Shown: positions 6,249-11,443 of the stretch, one piece after another
How the letters are laid out: each line of letters starts with the position of its first letter
Numbering within the stretch: the first letter of the stretch is position 1
NCBI GenBank assembly: GCA_900553515.1
Contig: USDN01000079.1
Coordinates: forward strand, 1 to 11,443
DNA: 11,443 bases
DNA from: an uncultured Blautia sp.
GTDB taxonomy: Bacteria > Bacillota > Clostridia > Lachnospirales > Lachnospiraceae
Reading direction: 5' to 3'
Program-made: the position numbers and the translations under genes
Notes under the pieces: generated by a model
What the model was told of the DNA's origin: nothing
The model's input: the letters and a program-made list of their open reading frames with translations, nothing else
The model's database searches: none

Positions 6249-8405
6249 ATGGATACTAAAAAATTTGCAAAGCCGGAATATTTTGTAAACAGAGAACTAA
6301 GCTGGCTGAAATTTAATGAGAGGGTATTAAGTGAGGCCAGAGATAAAAGCCTGCCTCTTTTTGAAAGACTGAAATTCCTCAGTATTACATCTTCAAATCT
6401 GGATGAGTTTTTTATGGTACGGGTGGCATCTTTAAAAGATCAGGTTCATGCAGGTTATGAGAAAACAGATATTGCAGGTCTGACTCCAAAAGACCAGCTC
6501 CGTGAGATCAGTACCCAGACCCATGAGCTTGTAAAAGTACAGTACAGTACGTTTACCCGCTCGGTACTTCCGCTGCTGGAAAAAGCAGGACTTCATCTGA
6601 TCCTGGCCCATGAGGATCTTTCGGAAACCCAGAAAGAATATGTGGATCGTTATTTTGAAGATAATGTTTATCCGGTCCTGACGCCTATGGCAATGGATTC
6701 TTCCAGACCGTTTCCGCTGATCCGGAATAAATCCCTGAATATTGGGGCGCTGATCTCCAAAAAAGATCGTAAAAAAGGAAAAGAAGTCCTAGAGTTTGCT
6801 ACCGTGCAGGTTCCGTCTGTACTTCCGAGAATCGTGGAAATACCATCCGAAAAATCCGGAAGCAGGGCAGTGATCTTTCTTGAGGAGATCATTGAAAGAA
6901 ACATTGGCAAGCTGTTTTTAAGCAATGATGTGGTGTGCGCTCATCCATATCGTATTATGAGAAATGCAGACCTTTCTATTGACGAAGATGAGGCAGAAGA
7001 TCTTCTGGTAGAAATCCAGAAGCAGCTGAAAAAACGACAGTGGGGAGAGGTTATCCGTCTGGAAGCGGAAGAAAAGATGGATAAGCGTCTTCTGAAGATC
7101 CTGAAAACGGAGTTTGATATTAAAAATGAGGATATTTTTAATATTGCAGGACCTTTGGATCTGACAGTACTTATGAAGGTATATGGACTGGACGGATTTG
7201 ACGCGTATAAAGCAAAAAAATATATTCCGGCTCCGGTTCCTCAGTTCCAGACTGATAAAAATATTTTTGATGTGATTCGTGAGGGAGATGTGTTCCTTCA
7301 TCATCCATATATGAGTTTTGACCCGGTAGTGAATTTTGTACGTCAGGCTGCCAAGGATCCGGGAGTACTTGCTATTAAACAGACTCTTTATCGTGTCAGC
7401 GGAAATTCACCTATTATCGCTGCTCTTGCCCAGGCAGCGGAAAACGGTAAGCAGGTAACGGTTCTTGTTGAACTGAAGGCGCGTTTTGATGAGGAAAATA
7501 ATATTGTCTGGGCGAAAAAGCTGGAAAAAGCGGGCTGCCATGTAATTTATGGTCTGGTAGGACTGAAGACCCACAGTAAGATCACTCTCGTGGTAAGACG
7601 GGAGGAGACAGGGATTCGCCGGTATGTGCATCTTGCAACAGGAAACTACAATGATTCTACGGCAAAACTTTATACAGACTGTGGTATTTTTACATGTGAC
7701 GAGCACTATGGAGAGGATGCGACCGCTGTATTTAATATGCTTTCTGGATATTCAGAGCCGAAACGCTGGAATCGCCTGATCGTTGCGCCGATCTGGATGA
7801 AAACACGTTTTCTGGAAATGATCGAAAGAGAAGTAGAGAATGTAAAAAAGGGAATTCCCGGTCATATTATGGCAAAAATGAATTCACTCTGCGATCCGGT
7901 GATTATGCAGGCTCTTTATTATGCTTCTTCCAATGGCGTACAGATCGAGCTGGTGATCCGCGGCATCTGCTGTCTGAAAACAGGAATTCCAGGAATCAGC
8001 GAAAACATTCATGTGCGCTCTATTGTAGGCGATTTTCTGGAACACAGCAGGATCTTCTATTTCTATAATGGAGGAACGGAAGAAATCTATATGGGAAGTG
8101 CGGACTGGATGCCTCGTAATCTGGATCGCCGGGTGGAGATTGTTTTCCCTGTAGAAGATGAAATGATCAAAAAACAGATCATGCATGTGCTGGAGCTGGA
8201 GTTTAAAGATAATGTAAAGGCGCATATTCTTCAGCCTGACGGAACCTATGAGAAGCAGGACAGAAGAGGAAAACAGCCTGTAAATTCCCAGATGGAGTTC
8301 TGCAGAGAAGCCCAGGAAAGTGCGGGAAGAAAGAAAAAAGAACAAAAAGAGAATTCCAGAGTATTTATCCCGGCTGAACCGGTAGAGGACATGGAAGAAG
8401 AGTAA
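6249..8405 (+). CDS. ppk1: Polyphosphate kinase 1
   Basis: This enzyme polymerises the terminal phosphate of ATP into inorganic polyphosphate, reversibly. The 718-residue protein contains the usual N, H, C1 and C2 domains: FVNRELSWLKFNERVL near the start, SNLDEFFMVRVASL, TPMAMDSSRPFP, then the catalytic part from about residue 350. Key residues match E. coli with an offset of 7: R382 (R375), R412 in ARFDEE (R405), the phosphorylated histidine H442 in THSK (H435), and H599 in EHSRIFYF (H592). The last 50-60 residues are a charged Lys/Glu-rich tail of low complexity. The start is the ATG after GGGGAGGA (6237-6244). An in-frame upstream TTG at 6213 lacks such a site. A 5-bp hairpin (6221-6236) abuts the ribosome binding site. 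It follows the Ppx-like gene by 54 bases with no terminator. Confidence 0.97.
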   Translation: MDTKKFAKPEYFVNRELSWLKFNERVLSEARDKSLPLFERLKFLSITSSNLDEFFMVRVASLKDQVHAGYEKTDIAGLTPKDQLREISTQTHELVKVQYSTFTRSVLPLLEKAGLHLILAHEDLSETQKEYVDRYFEDNVYPVLTPMAMDSSRPFPLIRNKSLNIGALISKKDRKKGKEVLEFATVQVPSVLPRIVEIPSEKSGSRAVIFLEEIIERNIGKLFLSNDVVCAHPYRIMRNADLSIDEDEAEDLLVEIQKQLKKRQWGEVIRLEAEEKMDKRLLKILKTEFDIKNEDIFNIAGPLDLTVLMKVYGLDGFDAYKAKKYIPAPVPQFQTDKNIFDVIREGDVFLHHPYMSFDPVVNFVRQAAKDPGVLAIKQTLYRVSGNSPIIAALAQAAENGKQVTVLVELKARFDEENNIVWAKKLEKAGCHVIYGLVGLKTHSKITLVVRREETGIRRYVHLATGNYNDSTAKLYTDCGIFTCDEHYGEDATAVFNMLSGYSEPKRWNRLIVAPIWMKTRFLEMIEREVENVKKGIPGHIMAKMNSLCDPVIMQALYYASSNGVQIELVIRGICCLKTGIPGISENIHVRSIVGDFLEHSRIFYFYNGGTEEIYMGSADWMPRNLDRRVEIVFPVEDEMIKKQIMHVLELEFKDNVKAHILQPDGTYEKQDRRGKQPVNSQMEFCREAQESAGRKKKEQKENSRVFIPAEPVEDMEEE

Positions 8406-8460
8406 GAGACCGGCAGGTCTGGGAATTATGAAAAAACAGTATTGCAATAAGGAGGATAAG

Positions 8461-9597
8461 ATGGGAAACAGAAAGGAATCCTTTCTGAGGAGAAAGAATG
8501 TGGTTATTTCGTTCCGAAGGTATGGTATCGATGCTATGAGCGCAATGGCGCTGGGTCTGTTTGCATCGCTTCTGATCGGTACGATCATTAATACAATTGG
8601 TCAAAACGTTGCACCGGGAAGCGCGGTGTCAGAGAGACTGCTGGAGATCGGAGGATATGCTACATCAGTAACTGGTCCGGTGATGGCTCTTGCTGTTGGG
8701 CATGCGCTGATGGCGCCTCCTCTGGTGCTGTATTCTCTGGCGGCTGTTGGAGCGGCATGTAATGCTCTGGGAGGCTCCGGCGGTCCCCTTGCAGTGTTTT
8801 TTATCGGTATCGTTGCCTGTGAGGCAGGAAAGCTGGTATCTAAGGAGACAAAGGTCGACATTATCGTAACACCGGCAGTGACGATCCTCACCGGAGGAGT
8901 GCTGGCAATCGTTTTTGCACCGATGTTCAAGTCGGTGTGTGATGCTCTGGGTGTGTTTATTGGATGGGCGACCAACCTTCAGCCTTTCCTGATGGGAGTA
9001 GTGGTTTCTGCAGTGGTGGGAGCAGTACTGACCCTGCCTGTCAGTTCTGCAGCAATCTGTGCGGCCATCGGACTGGGTGGAGGCGCTGTTCTGGCAGGAC
9101 TGGCAGACGGAACCGTTACCATGGAGATCTGGAATGGACTGTCTCTGGCAGGAGGGGCGGCAACGGCAGGATGCTGTGCTCATATGCTGGGGTATGCGGT
9201 TTTAAGCTTTCCAGATAATGGAATTGGAGGATTTGTGGCACAGGGGCTTGGAACATCCATGCTCCAGGTACCGAATCTTATGAAAAAACCGATTCTGTGG
9301 ATCCCACCTACGATTACAGCAGCTGTTACAGGAGCGCTTTCTACCTGTGTGTTCCAGATGCGGAACAATGGTCCGGCAATTTCTTCCGGTATGGGAACGT
9401 CAGGACTGGTTGGTCCTATCGGGATCGTTTCCGGATGGTCGCAGATGCCGGAAGGATATGAAGCCGGTGCATTTCAGTGGGTTGGAATGATTCTGATCTG
9501 CTTTGTACTTCCAATCGTGATCACCTGGATTACTGGAAAGATCTTTCGGGCGAAGGGGCTGATAAAACCGGGAGATCTGAAAATTGATATGGGATGA
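8461..9597 (+). CDS. PTS EIIC-type membrane protein, PfoR-like
   Basis: A 378-residue integral membrane protein with about nine to ten hydrophobic segments. It matches the PF13303 / COG3641 (PfoR) type of PTS IIC protein: Gly/Ala-rich helices, GHALMAPPLVLYSL, ETKVDIIVTPAVTILTGG, NLQPFLMG and TLPVSSAAICAAIGLGG. No IIA or IIB phosphorylation domain is attached or encoded next to it, so the substrate and even phosphotransferase-coupled transport are unproven. PfoR was first described as a regulator of perfringolysin in Clostridium perfringens, but the sequence gives no sign of DNA binding here. The start is the ATG after AAGGAGG (8449-8455). An in-frame ATG 33 bases upstream has only a poor site and would add a hydrophilic stretch. 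It is the last gene of the pheA cluster and is followed by a strong terminator. Confidence 0.88.
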   Translation: MGNRKESFLRRKNVVISFRRYGIDAMSAMALGLFASLLIGTIINTIGQNVAPGSAVSERLLEIGGYATSVTGPVMALAVGHALMAPPLVLYSLAAVGAACNALGGSGGPLAVFFIGIVACEAGKLVSKETKVDIIVTPAVTILTGGVLAIVFAPMFKSVCDALGVFIGWATNLQPFLMGVVVSAVVGAVLTLPVSSAAICAAIGLGGGAVLAGLADGTVTMEIWNGLSLAGGAATAGCCAHMLGYAVLSFPDNGIGGFVAQGLGTSMLQVPNLMKKPILWIPPTITAAVTGALSTCVFQMRNNGPAISSGMGTSGLVGPIGIVSGWSQMPEGYEAGAFQWVGMILICFVLPIVITWITGKIFRAKGLIKPGDLKIDMG

Positions 9598-9648
9598 TCC
9601 TGAGAGAAAGAGATGCGAAAGGAACTTGTTGTCCCCCACAGACAATAT

Positions 9649-9720
9649 AAAAAAGGCAGAATCATCGTGCTTTGCAAGATTTACCAGAAAACGTTGCAAA
9701 GTACATGATCTGCCTTTTTT
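9649..9720. terminator. Very long hairpin, bidirectional terminator
   Basis: Three paired blocks form one rod. AAAAAAGGCAGA (9649-9660) pairs perfectly with 9709-9720, TCAT (9662-9665) with 9705-9708, and 9667-9677 with 9694-9704 including one G-U. Together this is 27 pairs broken only by single-base bulges at 9661 and 9666, with a 16-base loop (9678-9693). Both strands end the structure in a T6 run, so it can stop the IIC gene on plus and the three-gene operon on minus. The stem is much longer than an ordinary intrinsic terminator. The rest of 9598-9765 shows no gene. Confidence 0.88.
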
Positions 9721-9765
9721 CTATGCATCTGAATGCAGGGAACAGCCAAACGGAAATAATGGGAT

Positions 9766-10092
9766 TTACAGCAGTATGATCACCGCAAAGATCAGTACTG
9801 CTGCAATTATTCCCAGAAGGATCCAGTTTACAGCCTTCTGGATCCTGGTTGTCTGTTTTCGTGGATCAGAGGCACGGGTTTCGACTGGCGTGAAGCCTTG
9901 CAGAAGCCTTTGGGCTTTTTCTTTATCCTGGGAAGATACCATGATCTTTTCTCCGGAAACAGAATCACCTGTATAGAGTTCCGGAATTCCCATCTGAACA
10001 GTGGCATAAATGTCGTTTTCTTTCAGAAAGGCAGTCATTTGTTCTGCCTCCATGCTTTTGGCAGTGGTGATACAAATCAGTTTTTCTTCCAT
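9766..10092 (-). CDS. DUF2007-like protein with C-terminal membrane anchor
   Basis: A 108-residue protein of unknown function. Residues 1-70 look like a DUF2007-type alpha/beta domain (small GlnB-like fold): a beta strand KLICITTA, a helix with the EAEQMTAFL pattern, a strand with IYATVQ, a glycine-containing turn, then KIMVSSQDKEKAQRLL. Residues about 86-107 form one strongly hydrophobic helix at the very C-terminus, so the domain is probably held at the inner face of the membrane. A GTG at 10101 overlaps the ribosome binding site GAGGAG (10101-10106), so the ATG at 10092 with 8-base spacing is chosen. It starts 5 bases after the stop of the four-helix protein and is the last gene of the operon, ending before the long hairpin. 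The family match is by pattern only. Confidence 0.75.
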   Translation of the reverse strand: MEEKLICITTAKSMEAEQMTAFLKENDIYATVQMGIPELYTGDSVSGEKIMVSSQDKEKAQRLLQGFTPVETRASDPRKQTTRIQKAVNWILLGIIAAVLIFAVIILL

Positions 10093-10097
10093 AAATA

Positions 10098-10547
10098 TCA
10101 CTCCTCATCTGCATATTTTTGTTCCTGTTGTCTGCGCTTTCGTTCTGTCATGAAATCCATAAGTTTCAGTGTGAAAAAGCAGAGAACCGTAATCCCTGTA
10201 AAAAATAGAAGAACAGCAGTGCTGATTTCTGCTTCTGGTCCGGCTTTTTTTCGAATGGCAAATACATAAAAAACTGTAAATACAATGGAAAAACCTGTGC
10301 TTTCCAGGAGAATGCGTACAGGGGAGTGAGATTTCCCTGTATTAAGCCCTTTTTTTGTCGATCCTATGAGATATACGCTTCCACCTGCCAGCAAAGTCAT
10401 TGTTTCTCCGATCACATTTTTTGGATGACCTGCAGTAATAAGCTGAAAAACGATAGAAATTGCGCATACCATATACATGACGTAAAAGCTGATACTTGCG
10501 ATTCTGGATGCATCCTGAATCTGACGTTCATCTAATTGTGGTTTCAT
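10098..10547 (-). CDS. Four-helix membrane protein of unknown function
   Basis: A 149-residue protein with a short soluble N-terminus carrying the QLDERQ motif often seen in small membrane proteins encoded beside XRE regulators. Four hydrophobic segments follow (about residues 18-40, 46-63, 83-102 and 113-133) and a highly charged C-terminal tail rich in Arg, Lys, Gln and Glu (136-149). It may belong to one of the small uncharacterised families such as DUF6773, but I am not sure. The start is the ATG with GGAGGAGG upstream (about 10554-10562). A longer frame from TTG at 10565 would include the ribosome binding site itself. Its start codon overlaps the stop of the XRE gene in an ATGA, which indicates translational coupling. 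Confidence 0.8.
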   Translation of the reverse strand: MKPQLDERQIQDASRIASISFYVMYMVCAISIVFQLITAGHPKNVIGETMTLLAGGSVYLIGSTKKGLNTGKSHSPVRILLESTGFSIVFTVFYVFAIRKKAGPEAEISTAVLLFFTGITVLCFFTLKLMDFMTERKRRQQEQKYADEE

Positions 10548-10747
10548 TCGTCTACCTCCTCCCAAAACAGATCATTGAGGGTTTTTCCCAGTTCACGACA
10601 GATAGCTATGCACAGCTTCAGGGAAGGATTGTAATCTCCGGCCTCCATCATTCCAATAGTCTGTCTGGTAACACCTACTTTTTCTGCCAGTTCAATTTGA
10701 GAGAGCCCTTTTTCCATTCGAGCGAACTTTAGTTTCAGATTTTTCAT
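10544..10747 (-). CDS. Small XRE-family HTH transcriptional regulator
   Basis: A 67-residue protein that is almost entirely one Cro/C1-type helix-turn-helix domain. It shows L15-SQIELAEKVGV as helix 2 and turn, T27-RQTIGMMEAG as recognition helix, then YNPSLKLCIAICRELGKTLNDLF, the usual end of this small class. There is no sensor domain, so any signal must come from partners or from protein amount. The ATG follows AGGAGGA (10752-10758); a longer frame to 10804 would run through the promoter. It is the first gene of a three-gene operon, joined to the four-helix protein gene by an ATGA overlap. By family precedent it probably represses its own operon (inference). Confidence 0.93.
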   Translation of the reverse strand: MKNLKLKFARMEKGLSQIELAEKVGVTRQTIGMMEAGDYNPSLKLCIAICRELGKTLNDLFWEEVDE

Positions 10748-10775
10748 CTGTTCCTCCTGTGTTTTTGTTACTTTC

Positions 10776-10804
10776 AGTATAGTCTTGTTTCTATTGAATG
10801 TCAA
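10776..10804 (-). promoter_or_regulatory. Near-consensus promoter of the XRE operon
   Basis: On the minus strand TTGACA (10799-10804) and TATACT (10776-10781) are separated by exactly 17 bases. Transcription would start near 10769, about 22 bases before the ATG. TATAGT and ACTATA, read on the minus strand, form an inverted repeat whose arms overlap the -35 and -10 boxes, a possible operator. A promoter this close to consensus is expected to be strong unless repressed. Confidence 0.88.
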
Positions 10805-10815
10805 CTATATTTTAC

Positions 10816-10855
10816 ATATGATGATTATATATTGCTTATGATGGATATAATTTGC
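10816..10855. repeat. Two tandem imperfect 20-bp repeats
   Basis: Unit 1 (10816-10835) and unit 2 (10836-10855) lie head to tail and agree at 15 of 20 positions, sharing TATGATG, TATA and TTGC blocks. They lie in the AT-rich spacer between the XRE promoter and the tRNA promoter. They could be binding sites for the XRE protein or another regulator, but part of the similarity may come from base composition. Confidence 0.4.
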
Positions 10856-10891
10856 TTTTGAATATTTTTTTAAAATTTTTTCAAAAAAAGC

Positions 10892-10920
10892 TTGCATTTT
10901 ATCGAAACCTGATATATACT
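10892..10920 (+). promoter_or_regulatory. Promoter of tRNA-Glu, with upstream A/T tracts
   Basis: TTGCAT (10892-10897) and TATACT (10915-10920) are separated by 17 bases, with a start near 10927 and a 5' leader of about 37 bases before the tRNA. Directly upstream, 10861-10890 is almost only A and T in runs of up to seven, as in an UP element that boosts stable-RNA promoters. Confidence 0.75.
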
Positions 10921-10963
10921 AATCAAGTCGGTTGACGCAGGAGCGTTAAACACAGCAGAATAA

Positions 10964-11035
10964 GGCCAGTTGGTCAAGGGGTTAAGACGCCGCCCTCTCA
11001 CGGCGGAAACACGGGTTCGATTCCCGTACTGGCTG
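10964..11035 (+). tRNA. tRNA-Glu, anticodon CTC
   Basis: A complete 72-base tRNA. The acceptor stem GGCCAGT pairs with ACTGGCT (11028-11034) with a G-U pair at the first position, and the discriminator is G11035. The anticodon stem CCGCC (10990-10994) pairs with GGCGG (11002-11006) around CTCTCAC, giving anticodon CTC at 10997-10999. The T arm is ACGGGTTCGATTCCCGT. The anticodon arm matches E. coli tRNA-Glu except for C34 instead of U34, so it reads GAG only. CCA is not encoded. Confidence 0.95.
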
Positions 11036-11039
11036 TTAG

Positions 11040-11068
11040 AAGACAGAGCAAATGCTCTGTCTTTTTTT
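11040..11068 (+). terminator. Intrinsic terminator of tRNA-Glu
   Basis: AAGACAGAGC (11040-11049) pairs with GCTCTGTCTT (11054-11063) around the loop AAAT, and a run of seven T follows (11062-11068). It begins 5 bases after the tRNA. The group II intron starts directly behind the T-tract. Confidence 0.93.
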
Positions 11069-11069
11069 G

Positions 11070-11443
11070 GTGCGCCTTGCGGCGCACGTCGCTAATGGGT
11101 GAAAGTCCCTAATCTGCCCTGGTAGTGGGAAGGATACAGCCAATGACAAGGGTGTCCATCGTGAGGTGGAATCTGAAGGAAGTCGGATGGCAAATCTCTG
11201 GTCTGACGAACAGAAACCACATGAGGCTATAGTTAAGGATAAGGCTGCCAAACAAGTCAAAGTCCAATAGCTACTCGGAATTAATTATAGTAGATGTGGC
11301 AGATATATGGAGAGAAAGTGACGTGTGGTACCATAGAAGGAAATAGTGGAGATGCGGTAAAGGAGAGAAGCTATTCGATCCGTTCCGGTTCCATTATGGG
11401 ATATGGAATGGTAGTTTATTAGAAACAGGAAAATGAATGATAG
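11070..11443 (+). mobile_element. Group II intron, class C type, 5' part (3' end outside window)
   Basis: A retroelement ribozyme beginning GTGCG at about 11070 (±1). It follows the layout of the Oceanobacillus iheyensis group IIC intron through domain I: GGGTGAAAGTCCC near 11097-11109, CAAGGGTGTCC near 11147-11157, GTGGAATCTGAAGGAAG near 11165-11181, GGATGGCAAA, GGTCTGACGAACAGAAACCA near 11200-11219, ATGAGGCTA, then AACAAGTCAAAGTCC near 11251-11265. The position directly after a terminator's T-tract is typical of class C introns. Domains II-III probably fill 11300-11430, by position only. Domains IV-VI and most or all of the maturase gene lie beyond the window. A candidate start of the reverse transcriptase gene is ATG at 11433 behind AGGAAA, with only three complete codons visible (M-N-D). 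Confidence 0.88.

Noticed and set aside
8407..8420. Hairpin AGACC-GGCA-GGTCT between ppk1 and the IIC gene as terminator
   Set aside because: Five pairs only and no T-tract after it.
8428..8460. Upstream ATG for the IIC gene, or a tiny leader peptide
   Set aside because: It is in frame with the IIC gene, has no good ribosome binding site, and the AAGGAGG before 8461 clearly marks the better start.
11070..11087. Second terminator after the tRNA terminator
   Set aside because: The GC-rich hairpin has no T-tract behind it and is explained as the first stem of the group II intron.
1..11443. CRISPR array, transposase gene, phage genes or toxin-antitoxin pair
   Set aside because: No regularly spaced repeats, transposase or phage motifs were found; the XRE operon partners are multi-helix or anchored membrane proteins rather than typical toxins.

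Overview
The window reads as ordinary chromosome of a low-to-mid GC Clostridia bacterium, most likely Lachnospiraceae. The grounds are a clostridial-style pyrBI pair, AGGAGG-type ribosome binding sites, sigma-A type promoters, a bifunctional chorismate mutase/prephenate dehydratase, a long-form DUF815 ATPase, and a C-type group II intron beside a tRNA. Genus cannot be fixed from the sequence alone.

Left part (1-2015). The 3' end of the RNase P RNA gene (rnpB, + strand) meets the minus-strand pyrB-pyrI operon at one shared intrinsic terminator. pyrBI encodes aspartate transcarbamoylase and has its own promoter at 1604-1632. Upstream of it, on the same strand, is a small four-helix membrane protein of the PF06541 family.

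Centre (2016-9720). A divergent promoter at 2103-2131 starts a five-gene plus-strand cluster: pheA, a DUF815 AAA ATPase, a Ppx/GppA-HD protein, ppk1, and a PfoR-like PTS IIC membrane protein. Gaps are 0, 3, 54 and 55 bases with no internal terminator, so a single transcript is plausible. ppk1 keeps all its catalytic residues. The Ppx-like partner does not: two glutamates of the exopolyphosphatase active site read as glutamine and its HD domain lacks part of the histidine set. The cluster may therefore pair a polyphosphate synthase with a polyphosphate-binding or altered-activity partner. It ends at a very long hairpin (9649-9720) that can terminate both strands.

Right part (9766-10804, minus strand). 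A compact operon encodes a 67-residue XRE repressor, a four-helix membrane protein and a DUF2007-like protein with a C-terminal membrane anchor. A near-consensus promoter drives it, and candidate operator repeats lie around and upstream of that promoter.

Right edge (10805-11443). An AT-rich divergent spacer carries the promoter of a tRNA-Glu(CTC) gene that has its own terminator. Directly after the terminator's T-tract begins a group II intron of the C (terminator-inserting) class. It runs off the window before its reverse transcriptase gene can be read.
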